Source: Campanula takesimana
Lineage: Eukaryota; Streptophyta; Magnoliopsida; Asterales; Campanulaceae
Assembly (NCBI GenBank): GCA_026119855.1
Contig: JAOWBW010000283.1
Location: 1,116,001 to 1,180,000 of the forward strand
Direction of reading: 5' to 3'
Length of the DNA: 64,000 nt
Positions 48,259-58,080 of this stretch are shown here, piece after piece (within the stretch, counting starts at the first letter, position 1; every line of letters begins with the position of its first letter). Position numbers and translations under genes: made by a program. The notes under the pieces were generated by a model. The model saw nothing but the letters and a program-made list of their open reading frames with translations. It searched no databases and was not told the origin of the DNA.

Positions 48259-48264
48259 TATATA
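48259..48264 (-). promoter_or_regulatory. candidate TATA box for the antisense spliced gene
   Basis: On the minus strand CCACCCTATATACACACCC precedes CT-rich, 5'UTR-like sequence. An apparent splice donor (GACAAAG|GTACTG) lies near 48079, about 290 bases upstream of the coding region. Confidence 0.45.
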
Positions 48265-48924
48265 GGGTGGGTCGAATATGTATGATTCGGGCTAACCCAG
48301 TTGTAACCCGTGATCCATGGGTTGCACGTAAACCCACGAACCCATCATGACTCGCATTTAATGGGCCACGTTTTCAAGGTAAATGTCACATCACCAAGAC
48401 ACGTGCACCAATCAATATAAGGGGAAGACAAACGATTGAAGTAACCCAACCGCCGTTTGAAAAGCACGAGCAGACTGCCAATGCTAGATCGACACGTGGC
48501 AAACCGAGACCTACAGCAGGAATGCCAGTCGGCTTCAAAAATCACAAACATTTCGGATGTCTGGATCGACATTGAAGAGTTCAGCACATGGGCGTAACCG
48601 ACACCACAGCTATGGACCAACATCCTTAATGGTATCAAAGAATGAGACGAGATCGAGATGAGAAAAGTTCAGGGGTAGGTCGATGTCGGGCGGTGATTGA
48701 AGTCATGGTTGAACGACATATACAAATGCCTTCCATGCCGACATGTCAACTAAGATCAGATGATCGGCATTACGTTAAGGCGACATCATAAAAAAGGTAG
48801 TGTTAACGAGAAAAAATCCAAAGTCATGCAAGATGCAAAGAATTCAAGCTATGAAGTCAAATCAAAATCAGAGCAAAGATGGCAAAGGATAAAACCGCAG
48901 TGTAGATATATATAACAAAAAGAC

Positions 48925-48950
48925 CCCCACAGCAAGGCGGGGGCCTGGCC
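48925..48950 (-). other. GC hairpin after the acidic ORF
   Basis: On the minus strand CCCCCGCCTTGCTGTGGGGG forms a stem of five or more C:G pairs, followed by TCTTTTTG. It lies about 50 bases past the stop of the acidic ORF. Confidence 0.5.
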
Positions 48951-48997
48951 TATACAAAAAGGGAAAAAGAAACTACTGAGTCATCCTAACTAAGGAT

Positions 48998-49360
48998 TCA
49001 AGAAAGATTATAATCTTGATCTTGGTCTTCATCATCCTCCCACTCAACGTCTCCATCGTACCCATATTCATCAATGATGATGGGTTCGGGATCATCCTCA
49101 CTATCGTCTTCATCATCATCATCCTCGTCCTCATCCTCTGACTCTTCTGCACTAGAGTCGTCGGAGAATTCATCAACGGGGGCCGGCTCCGAGTATTCGC
49201 CATTACTATCGGACGGTGATTCTTCCGCCGGAAAAGATGAACGTATCTTTGATGGGAACATTGAATCATCGCTGCTTGAAGAATCATGATAAACTTGATT
49301 TTCTGATCCTGTACTCACTTCTTCCGGGAATGCATCATCGTATTTCCTCTTTGGAGCCAT
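48998..49360 (-). CDS. antisense ORF for a 120-aa acidic protein (Tat element)
   Basis: It starts MAPKRKYDDAFPEEV with a short basic N-terminus, which could act as a nuclear signal. The rest is Ser/Asp/Glu-rich: DSSSSDDS at ~27-34, then an almost uninterrupted acidic run around residues 70-95, then IIIDEYGYDGDVEWEDDE. No known domain is recognised. A TATA-like box lies 88 bases upstream on the same strand, and a GC hairpin follows the stop (48925-48950), so it could be an independent transcription unit. The frame is open although gag-pol is broken. Low-complexity composition means the frame could persist by chance, but context favours a real ORF. Confidence 0.6.
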   Translation of the reverse strand: MAPKRKYDDAFPEEVSTGSENQVYHDSSSSDDSMFPSKIRSSFPAEESPSDSNGEYSEPAPVDEFSDDSSAEESEDEDEDDDDEDDSEDDPEPIIIDEYGYDGDVEWEDDEDQDQDYNLS

Positions 49361-49447
49361 CTTGGAATTCTTCGCAAAATTTGGGATGTTCTTGGAGAAT
49401 TCTAGAGGATGAAGGTAAGATAGAGGATAACCAATGGACAGACCATC

Positions 49448-49455
49448 TATTTATA
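49448..49455 (-). promoter_or_regulatory. TATA box for the acidic antisense ORF
   Basis: On the minus strand GGGTATAAATAGATGG is a near-ideal plant TATA box, 88 bases before the ATG at 49360. Confidence 0.55.
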
Positions 49456-49685
49456 CCCCTGGAATATGAGGGGGTGGGGAATTTATCAATGCTACTCATA
49501 ATTGGGGTGCAATTAATGAAGCCTTCGATTTCCAAGAAGGGCAATGATTCCACCTGTATCAAATCCACAGTGATGTCAGCAAATCCAAGCAGAAGAGGAT
49601 TTTTGGCGGCTGCAGGTCGAATCAACATAAATGAAGTGCGAAGCAAGTACAAGGGCACAGTTCCTACTCGGCATGCCGAGATATA

Positions 49686-49699
49686 AACTCGGGGGCCAC
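49686..49699 (+). promoter_or_regulatory. polypurine tract of the Tat element
   Basis: AACTCGGGGGCCAC directly precedes the 3' LTR start TGAACGAC. Confidence 0.75.
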
Positions 49700-50350
49700 T
49701 GAACGACATAAACCAACTTGGTTAGTGGGGACCCATAAACTCTGGGCTCATACACCGTAAGGCCCATCCACAGAGGCCCACAATCTTATATGCCGAGATA
49801 CATCAGGCCAAACAGGCAGCCCTTGCCTAGGCCGAGTTCAAGTGGCCCAATCCTTAGCCGATCTCCGGGCGAGCCGAGTGGGATTACAGGCCGACATACG
49901 CCAGTAATCTTCCTTGTTCACGGGAGTCCACTTACAGAGTTTGATTACAACTCTAACAGTGAAGATCCTTATCTAAGCAAGGATATCTCATATACCAGAT
50001 AATAGGACATCATCCATCCTTATCCGGAGTCTATCTCCAAGGAATGCGAGTCCTACATCAACACGGGCATCCTAGCTTCTCTAACAAGCTAGGACTCATT
50101 CATCCACGCCTATAAAAACAGGTCTTCATAACAGGAGAAGGGTAATGAACTTTTGGCTCTAAATTAGTCAATTGGTTTCTATATTTCTAATCACCCATAT
50201 TCTTACTCTCACGCCGGAGGGCCTTCGCCGGTGAAGCCCCGGTGTAGTTTACGTTTGTTTCGTGTGTGTAGCTCCGGCCATCAAGAACTGTCGCTGGGAT
50301 TATCCGAACCGCTAGACGAAGGCTGATCCAACCAGATTTTGGCATCATCA
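49700..50350 (+). repeat. 3' LTR of the Tat element
   Basis: 651 bases, about 97-98% identical by eye to the 5' LTR. The TATA-like site TATAAAAA (50111-50118) is intact. Confidence 0.95.
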
Positions 50351-50355
50351 TGGAT

Positions 50356-50921
50356 GGATAATACGTAATTCTATAATAAGAAGAGGCTACATGTCACAGT
50401 TTTGACATTTGTTACAAACAACACACATTACTATTTCATTTGTCACGTTTAATTGCTTTTCTAAATAATGGTTCATGCGTTGCACATAACTTGTTCGTCG
50501 GTTTCAAACTACCATAGTTATTAAAATTTGCAACGATGTTAACTGTTATAACAATTGTGACAAATGGAAATGAGCATGCATCACAGTTTTTGTTCTATGA
50601 CTTCCAACCGTGGCAATAATCGCAAAAAAATAACTGACACGATTAAAAAACCGCATAGCATTATATGCGACACTCACAAATATTAAACGAAAAAATCGAG
50701 ACAAAACGTGGTAAAATATTATTTGCCACAGTTTTAGGTCAATATGCCCCGATTTGAGCTTTATCTACCACAGTGTCACGATTTAGAAACAGTAAAATAT
50801 TATAGCGATGCTCACATCATACTAAAAACCTTGACATAACCGTTGTAAATATTACTTGCCACGGTTTAGCTATATTACCATGACCCGACTACCATAGCTA
50901 AAAACCATGATTCTTGTAGTG
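50356..50921. mobile_element. CACTA element terminal region
   Basis: The right end reads ATTCTTGTAGTG, the inverse of CACTACAAGAAT, the standard CACTA terminus. Subterminal repeats of the type ACCATAGCTAAAAACC and TTGCCACGGTTTAG/ATTTGCCACAGTTTTAG recur at irregular spacing in 50400-50900, as expected for En/Spm-type ends. The opposite end was not found. Confidence 0.7.
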
Positions 50922-51348
50922 ACTGACATTAACACATGCATGACACTTACAAAACACATGTGCTACCACTTAACAACACATGCACTGACACTCATAAATA
51001 CAAAACCCTAGATTTCAACTCAAATTCGTTTAACTTTTGAAGTGAAAGAAAACTAGATCCAACTATTTTCAGGCCAATCAAACAAACTGAAATCCATTAC
51101 AATAAACTAGTCATCAAATAAGCATCATAAAAGTTTCTGATCCAAGATAGAAAGGTTGATGGCGACCTACCTGTTGAAAATCACTAGGGGTGGCACAAGA
51201 AAGATAAATTGCGTGAGCCAATGATAAGGGAGGTAAGGCGACGAAGACTCGAATCCGAGACAAGTTGATTCGACCCATCTCTCAATCCGAAGAGATCCAG
51301 AAGGGGTGTGGTGGTGCTTACGAACTTACGATGGTTGGTGGTAGGGGT
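50922..51348. other. intergenic, nothing recognised
   Basis: No frame or element end is supported here. Confidence 0.45.
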
Positions 51349-51599
51349 TACTCCCTCCGTCCCATTTCAAATTGCAAAAAGTTGCCAAAAAGGATGTCCC
51401 AACTAAAATTGCAAAATCCAAAAATGACAAGTTTTAACCCACTTGCACACTCACATCCACTAACCCACTAACTATTCTCTACCCCACTTTCTCTCTCCCA
51501 CTCAACTATCAACACTCACAACACATCACCTTTTTCACCTTTTCCATTAATCCCCGTGCCAACCTAGTATTTGCAATTTGAAATGGGACGGAGGGAGTA
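51349..51599. mobile_element. Stowaway-like MITE
   Basis: Ends TACTCCCTCCGTCCCATTTC and GAAATGGGACGGAGGGAGTA are perfect inverses; the arms continue into CAAATTGCAAA/TTTGCAATTTG. 251 bases. GGTGG-rich simple sequence follows at 51620-51740. Confidence 0.92.
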
Positions 51600-52035
51600 T
51601 ATAATAATTGAGGGAGATAGCTGATGCGGTGGTTGGTGGTAATTGTGATGAGTTGGTGGTTGTCAGGTTTAAGGACGGTGGGTGGAATGTTGAGTTGGAT
51701 AGAGGTGCTGGTGGTTAAGTTTGGGGTGGTAATTGAAGATGAAGGGGTGTACTTTTTGGGTCGTTGATAGATTTAAATAACGCTACGTGAAATGTCTACT
51801 TTTACCCTTTTTAAAATCATTTGTGAGGTACATACGTGTTTTTTTTTTTAAAGTTAGGTATTTTACAAATTTTTTATTGAATTACAACGAAATTTATATA
51901 TATTAAAAGCTGAGGCGGAGGGATGTGGATTCACCACGTGGATATTTTTTGTTAAAGGTTGCTTTTGGTGAAGCCATGTCATCACCACCTTAAACTCTAA
52001 GTGACTTTTGATATTCTTTTTAGACAAAAACTTGT

Positions 52036-52845
52036 GTGAGAACACTCCAACCCGTCTCATGGGTGAGACGGGTCATTTTTTTGACCCATTACCCAACCCA
52101 CAACCCTGCTCCAGGACCCATGGGGGGACCCTGCCACGTGGCAGCCCCTCATTGGCCGGATTTTTTTTTTTTTTTTTTTTTTTTTTGCTTTTTTTTTAAA
52201 TTTTTATATTTTTATTTTTGGTTTTTTTAGGTTTGTGAAAAGTAATAGTTACCATCTCTTAAAGTAATAATTACCATCTCTTAAAGTAATAGTGTTTTTC
52301 TTATGTTTTCTTCGTTTGCCAAAAGTAATACTTATTATAACTAAAATGTAACAAACGTGTTATTTATATGTAATAGTATTTGTACATAATTGTAATACAT
52401 ATGTATAGATATCTATATGTTTTCAAACAATAAGTTACAATGGGTCAAATTTATCATGATACATGTAAAAGTATTACATTATCTATAGAAATCTGTTACA
52501 ATTTCGTCAATCAAAGTGTTACATTTACTTGTATAAACTTACTATTACATTCATATACATAAGTTATTACTTTTCAAATGTTATTTTCTTTTAAAAAATA
52601 AAATTTAAAATACACATTATATTACATTTTAGCTAAAGCACTATTATATTTCAGCATAGATGATTATTACATTTAGATATTGTATGAGTTACATGTAATT
52701 ATATTTAGTATTACATTTGGAAAATGGGTAAAAACGAGCTTTTGTTTTTTAAAAACAAGTATTACGTTTACTTATGAACAATGTTACTTTAAGAGATGGT
52801 AACTATTATTTTTTGCTAAACCACTGAAAAGCCAAAAAAAAAAAA

Positions 52846-52876
<31 letters not shown>

Positions 52877-52965
52877 CCGGTCAACGGTGGGTTGCCACGT
52901 GGCGGGTTCGGCCCATGGGTCATGGGGCGACCCGTCTCATGCATGAGACGGATCCCCTTGTTCTC
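52036..52965. mobile_element. foldback element with ~130-bp inverted ends
   Basis: The left arm (TGAGAAC, CCCGTCTCATGGGTGAGACG, GACCCATGGG, TGCCACGTGGCAG, then a T-run) is mirrored by the right arm (A-run, TTGCCACGTGGCG, CCCATGGGTCATGG, GTCTCATGCATGAGAC, TTCTCA). Inside, TTACCATCTCTTAAAGTAA and its inverse recur. Its long arms suggest a Mutator-like foldback MITE; no clear 9-bp duplication was found. Confidence 0.7.
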
Positions 52966-52984
52966 ATGGGAGACCACCTCTTCT

Positions 52985-53215
52985 TTTTATTAGCTAATAA
53001 TATTAGTTAAATGCATTAGTTATTATATAGGTTAACTATTACTATTAATAGTATTAGTTAACAATAATAGTTACTGTATTAGTTAACCATAATAGTTACT
53101 ATATAAGTTAACTATTACTATAAATAGTTAACCATAATAGTTACTGTATTAAAACCTTGGTAACTATTATGGTTAACTAATACTATTATGACTTAAGTAA
53201 TTACCACTTCAATTA
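52985..53215. repeat. degenerate tandem repeat around TTAACCATAATAGTTACT
   Basis: The words TAGTTAAC, CATAATAGTTACTGTAT and ACTATTACTAT recur in both senses, making this stretch partly self-complementary. Confidence 0.7.
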
Positions 53216-53271
53216 TAATTATAGGTCATAGAATTTCAAAGGTTGAGAACATGTTAAAGATCATGAAATTA

Positions 53272-53438
53272 ACATCGAATGTATAACAATATCTTCAACG
53301 AATGAATCACTAAAGTTTACGTTCATCTAAAAATAAACCAAATATAGTATATTAACTAATCTCTACACATAAATGAATGGTATATTATTGAATTACATCG
53401 AATGTATAACAATATCTTCAACGAATGAATCACTAAAG
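53272..53438. repeat. 44-bp direct repeat pair
   Basis: The block ACATCGAATGTATAACAATA... is at 53272-53315 and again at 53395-53438, 123 bases apart and almost identical. Confidence 0.85.
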
Positions 53439-53951
53439 ATTTTTTATTGTTCGCTCTCCTTATACTTCAACGTTATTGGCTTGTAAGTCAACCCCAATTT
53501 TTTATACTGAAATTCAAATAGATAACTTCTCAAAGACATGGGTAAAATTGTCATTTGCTAGGTGTATCTCATTTTTTTGAACTCAATATCTAAGAAAAGT
53601 AGTTTACTACTTTATCATCCCATTCTTTTATTTATGTGTTCCCAATCAATTACCGTGCGGAGCACGGGCTAAATTACTGGTATCAATATAAGAGAAGGGT
53701 CGGAAAAAAATCAATGCTAGTAATAAAAAAAACAAGTGTTTGCTTCCGAACCAATTTAAACACAAACAAATAATAACGTACATGTGACAAAATCGAAATG
53801 ATATTCAAATGTGACAAAATCGAAATGAATATTCAATACGTGGACCAGTTTTCCTCCTCCTCCTTCACGTTTCTTCTTCCCCTCTATTTATCTTTTCTCA
53901 ACTCTTTTCTTCTTTCTTTCCCACAAACCTAACCCCCCCCCCCCCCCCCCC

Positions 53952-54051
53952 NNNNNNNNNNNNNNNNNNNNNNNNNNNNNNNNNNNNNNNNNNNNNNNNN
54001 NNNNNNNNNNNNNNNNNNNNNNNNNNNNNNNNNNNNNNNNNNNNNNNNNNN
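53952..54051. other. assembly gap (100 N)
   Basis: Exactly 100 Ns, the conventional placeholder for unknown length, preceded by a poly-C run (53934-53951) that probably caused the break. Confidence 0.98.
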
Positions 54052-54871
54052 GGTCATTAGAAGATTCCGTATGGAAAATTCTAAGAGAGGCACCTTGCCA
54101 GTGTTACATGGAGTTTCTCTAAGCAAGACTCAATGTCCTAAGACAAATGATGAGCGTGAGAAAATGAATGATGTCCATATGCTTCGGCAATTGGGTCCAT
54201 CATGTATGCCATGATTTGTACTAGGACGGATGTATCTCTTCGCTTTGAGCATGACAAGTAGATACCAATCCGACCCTGGCGAAAATCACTGGATAGCTGT
54301 AAAAGCGATTCTAAAGTACTTGAGAAGAACTAAAGACTCGTTTTGGTCTATGGAGGAATGGAAGATGATCTCGTTGTAAATGCCTACACGCATGCAAGCT
54401 TCCAAACTGACAAAGATGATGCCGATCGCAATCGGGTTGTTTTATGTTAAATGGTGGAGCTGTAAGCTGGAAGAGTTCCAAGCAAAGTACAACCGCTGAT
54501 TCTACAACAGAAGCTGAGTATATTGCTGCATCGGATGCTGCAAAGGAAGCTGTTTGGATTAAGAAGTTCATAACTGAACTTGAAGTGGTTCCTAGTATTG
54601 CTAATCAATAGACCTTTATTGTGATAATAATGGTGCTATTGCTCAAGCAAAGGAACCAAGAGCACATCAGAAATCCAAACACATACTTAGGCGTTTTCAT
54701 ATCATTCGAGAGATCGTTGATAGGGGAGACGTAAATATATGCAGAGTACCTACTGATGACAATGTTGCGGACCCGCTAACAAAGGGACTTCCACAAGCTA
54801 AACATGATGGTCATGTTAGGTCCATGGGTATTAGATACATGGGAGATTGGGCCTAGGGCAAAGTGGGAGAT
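54052..54871 (+). pseudogene. copia RT end and RNase H (Tork/Angela-like), truncated
   Basis: The 5' part is lost in the gap. Pieces in three frames match the RT tail and RNase H of Tork/Angela-type copia: RYQSDPGENHWIAVK, STTAEAEYIAASD-like sequence (TTEAEYIAASDAAKEAVWI, ~54507-54563), DDNVADPLTKGLP (~54756-54795) and SMGIRYMGDW. At least four frameshifts and several stops break it. It leads to a polypurine tract AAAGTGGGAGAT (54860-54871). Confidence 0.88.
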
Positions 54872-56393
54872 TGTTGGTAGTGGTGCCCTAGGCACGTTTA
54901 ATAAACGTTGTAATTGTTATCATTTATTTCATATCAATAAAGAGATGTTTTGATTATTATGTTGTTTCATGCTTACTTATAATAATCCCCGTCCTCTAGT
55001 ACTTATTAAGCACTAGTATAAAGGCTAAATGATCATGAGATGATCATGTTAGATTTATGGGTACTTGTTGGAACAAGGTACTGGACATGACCCGCTGTAT
55101 GAGATTTATGTCATGGTCTATGTCGAACATATATCTCATATTAGTTATGTCATTGAATCCTTAGACATGAAGTTATTATAGTCTCCACTTGATGAACATT
55201 GTGTTTGACATATTCAAACGCTACCTTAACACGGTAGTTATAAAGGGTATGATTGGCATAATCGGATTCCCGTTGGGAAGAATAATAAGCTTAAATGGAT
55301 TTGTCCCTCCACGGAGAGATGTCAAGCTTGGGCCTCTCGTAGGAATGATGTTGATGAAATGTTCGGCCGGACTCAAATGAATTGATTGGATCAATGTCAT
55401 TTGGATTATCAACATATTCGGAATCGAGAAAGTATTGAACAAAAACAAGTTGACTGTTTGACCATGACTTGTGTTCAATGACATAGTGGGACAAAGGGAT
55501 TGTGACATATTCTAAAGGAATGCGAACTTGTATCTAGTTATACTATTTGGGTAGGTATGACGGTTTGCTAGAAACCTAATCATATCTTATGGGATCATGT
55601 TTGAGCCCATTGCCAACTTAGTATAATCCTAGAGGGTCACACACAATAGAACGAATCTTTAATAAGAGGACTATATTGGAATTTAGAGTCAAAGGACCTT
55701 GGAGGAATTTTGGAACATACATGTCTGGCTGTTTGGTCTACCGAGCGGGCGCTTGGTTCAGACCAGGCGGGGCGCCTGAAGTAATTCCAGAAAGACAGGG
55801 ACCTTCTGGTCATTCAGGCGGGCGCCTGGCCCTTTACAGGCGGGCGCCTGGTGCTGCAGACAGGAAAATTCCTAATTCGATTTGGGAAGGTTTTTGGCAC
55901 AAGATTCTTATTTGGAATAGGTCTTAATTGTGTATAAAATCCCCAATTCGGCCAGACCATATTGACAAGTGATTTTGTGAGTCTCAAAGAGTTTGAGAGA
56001 GATATTATTTTGTTCTAAGATATCCTTGATTGAGGAACAAAAATAATTCACAAATAAATTCAATATAGTTCTTTTATTATATTGTGAAAGTGTGTTTCAT
56101 AATATTGGTCTAGCAACCAAGATCAAAGATCCTTTGATATTCGTTCGAAGTGTGGATACCGCTAGAGGGTGAAAATCATCATCTTCAAAGTTCGTGTTCA
56201 AGCTTTGTGATCGTGATCAAGTCTTCAAGTTCTCCACCAAAGACCAAGAGAAAATTCATAGTCATCAAGGGTTAGTTATTCCTCTATTCATCTTGTTGTA
56301 TTTGATTTAATCATATGAACGGATCCATGGCTTTGGGTTTCTTAAAATTTTAATTGCTAAATTCCGCTGCGCATGTTACTAGGAAACCCAACA
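54872..56393 (+). repeat. 3' LTR of the copia element
   Basis: It starts TGTTGGTAGTGGTGCC after the polypurine tract and ends CTAGGAAACCCAACA; 1,522 bases. It contains four GC palindromes of the form CAGGCGGGCGCCTG (55743-55851). Its end abuts a gypsy LTR, so the copia element probably inserted there. Confidence 0.8.
55743..55851. repeat. four CAGGCGGGCGCCTG-type palindromes
   Basis: GAGCGGGCGCTTGG (55743), AGGCGGGGCGCCTGA (55765), CAGGCGGGCGCCTGG (55815 and 55837). Same general design as the CGGYCG palindromes, but with G in the variable core position. Confidence 0.9.
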
Positions 56394-58080
56394 AAAGTAA
56401 CCAGAGAGGGAAATATGACACAAAGTCATAACCCAAATGCTTACCAAAGGAAGAAATTCATCCCATCCAAGGCTAACGGACTGGGGAAACAGAGAAGGCA
56501 CAGTGGAACCACCTTATAGTGAACTTGGATTGTGTGCCACTATAATTCTCCCACCGCCTGACACGAGGTACCAATGGAAAACCTTATAGTGAACATAACT
56601 TGTACCACTATAATTCTCCCATTGCCTGACTCCACAACAAGACCAGCTGGACTTTCCACAAGAAGCACAGTAATGAATACTTGCTAAACAACAACAACCG
56701 GGGCAATGATTCTAAAATAATGAATCAAGCCAAACACATCAAAGATTCACATAAAGAATCACTCACAAAGAGTTTACAACAACATGATTCATGGTCATAA
56801 TACATTCTTGCACACACTTGAATACCCTTATCATTAACCATGACAATATCCCAGGACACTCATATATTGGTCCTAGACAATACCCCAAAGATTAAACCAA
56901 AGTTAACCTTCTATATCTTACCTTAACCAAACTATAAGATTCAGGGGAAGGTGTGCGGCCGCCCAAAACAGGGTGTGCGGTCGCACACATTCTGCTTTCC
57001 CAAGAACAAAATCTTCCAGATAAGTGTGCGGCCGCACGCCCCTTTTGGGCGGCCGCCCAACACACTCGACAGGCAAAACCCAAAATGATTTACACTCCTT
57101 CCGTTTCACCGTCTCAAAAGTATAACACTAACGTTTATAACTTTACTAACACTATAAAATCAGTCTCAAAACAACTTTAATACTACTTTGAACCCAACCA
57201 AACCAACATACTAAATACTCCCTTTGTCCCAGAATTACAAGTATAACAAATATTACCCAAATCACAAAATAACAATTACAAGTATCAGATATAACATATA
57301 TGACCATTTTAACATTTAAAGGGGAATTAGTAACTTACCTATTTCCGAAAAAAGTATCGCTGAAATAAGTTTTGTTCGGATAGAAATGACCTACTCGACA
57401 CCATGATCATTTTTATATAATTAGTTTTTTAAAATCAGTCTCAAAACAACTTTAAACTTTGAACCCAACCAAACCCAACATACTAAATACTCCCTTTGTC
57501 CCAGAATTACAAGTATAACAAATATTACCAAATCACAAAATAATAAGTACCAATGGACCATTTTAACATTTAAAGGGGAAACTTAATTTCCGAAAAAGTA
57601 TCGCTGAAATAAGTTTTGTTCGGATAGAAATGACCTACTCGACACCTGATCATTTTTATATAATTAGTTTTTAAAACGGATAAGTAAATAAAAAGAATTA
57701 AATCGAAATGGGTTGAACTTACCTTTTTCTCTTTAACCCTAAGAAACGTAGAAAGTTGCAGAACAATTCACACAGAGAAGAAGAGAGAGAAGGGATAAGT
57801 GTTTTATAAAAATTCTTTACCCATTTTACAAATTGGTCACCCAACTTTCGATTTGAACACTTTAACCCCTGAAGTTACATTTTCACAAAGGACCCTAAAG
57901 TTTCAACTTAATCATTTAACTCCTTTAATCATTATTATTACTAACTAAGTAAATAACACAAATAATCAAGTAAGATATGCAAATCATAAAATATGATGCA
58001 ACACATAAAATGCACACATAAGTCAAATAAAAATCCCCAAAAATATAAAATAAATAAGGACGGGTTTTGGGGTCGCTACA
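56394..58080 (-). repeat. fragment of a second Tekay-like LTR
   Basis: It ends (plus sense) GACGGGTTTTGGGGTCGCTACA, and on the minus strand starts TGTAGCGACCCC, like the TGTCGCGACCC LTR at 29409. Words such as ATATGACACAAAGTCATAACC (56412) also recur in that LTR at 30090. The left side is cut by the copia LTR. It has inserted into the env-like ORF of the Sirevirus at 58080/58081. Palindromes at 56951-57059 and a ~275-bp internal duplication (57156-57430, 57432-57673) are inside. Confidence 0.82.
56951..57059. repeat. palindromes GTGCGGTCGCAC / GGGCGGCCGCCC in LTR
   Basis: GTGCGGCCGCCC (56953), GTGTGCGGTCGCACAC (56973-56988), GTGTGCGGCCGCAC (57024) and GGGCGGCCGCCC (57047). They sit at the place corresponding to the GGGCGGTCGCCC cluster of the related LTR at 30580. 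Confidence 0.93.

Larger units (their letters stand above)
37225..50350 (+). mobile_element. Ty3/gypsy Tat-lineage element (Retand-like), 13.1 kb
   Basis: LTRs at 37225-37876 and 49700-50350 start TGAACGACATAAACC and end GGCATCATCA. Perfect 5-bp copies TGGAT flank the element (37220-37224 and 50351-50355). Order: gag-protease, RT, RNase H, a second archaeal-type RNase H, integrase, then about 5.7 kb without sense-strand coding before the 3' LTR. That region holds tandem repeats and genes on the opposite strand. Two RNase H domains, the long 3' region and antisense ORFs are marks of the Tat lineage. By eye the LTRs differ at about 16 of 651 positions, so insertion is fairly recent. Confidence 0.95.
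51893..53680 (+). mobile_element. non-autonomous Helitron
   Basis: The right end has the canonical form: hairpin CCGTGCGGAGCACGG (53653-53667), then GCTAAATTA and CTGG (a CTRR end) directly before T. The left end TTTATATATATTAAAAGC resembles the usual TCTATATATATTAAAAGC with one change. About 1.79 kb, including a nested foldback element; no Rep/helicase frame. Helitrons move by rolling-circle replication using enzymes of autonomous relatives. Confidence 0.7.

Noticed and set aside
49074..49289. Plus-strand Ser-rich frame
   Set aside because: It is the complement of the Asp/Glu codons of the acidic minus-strand ORF, which has better start and promoter context.
53929..54126. Frame across the N gap
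   Set aside because: Most residues are undefined and the rest is poly-C.
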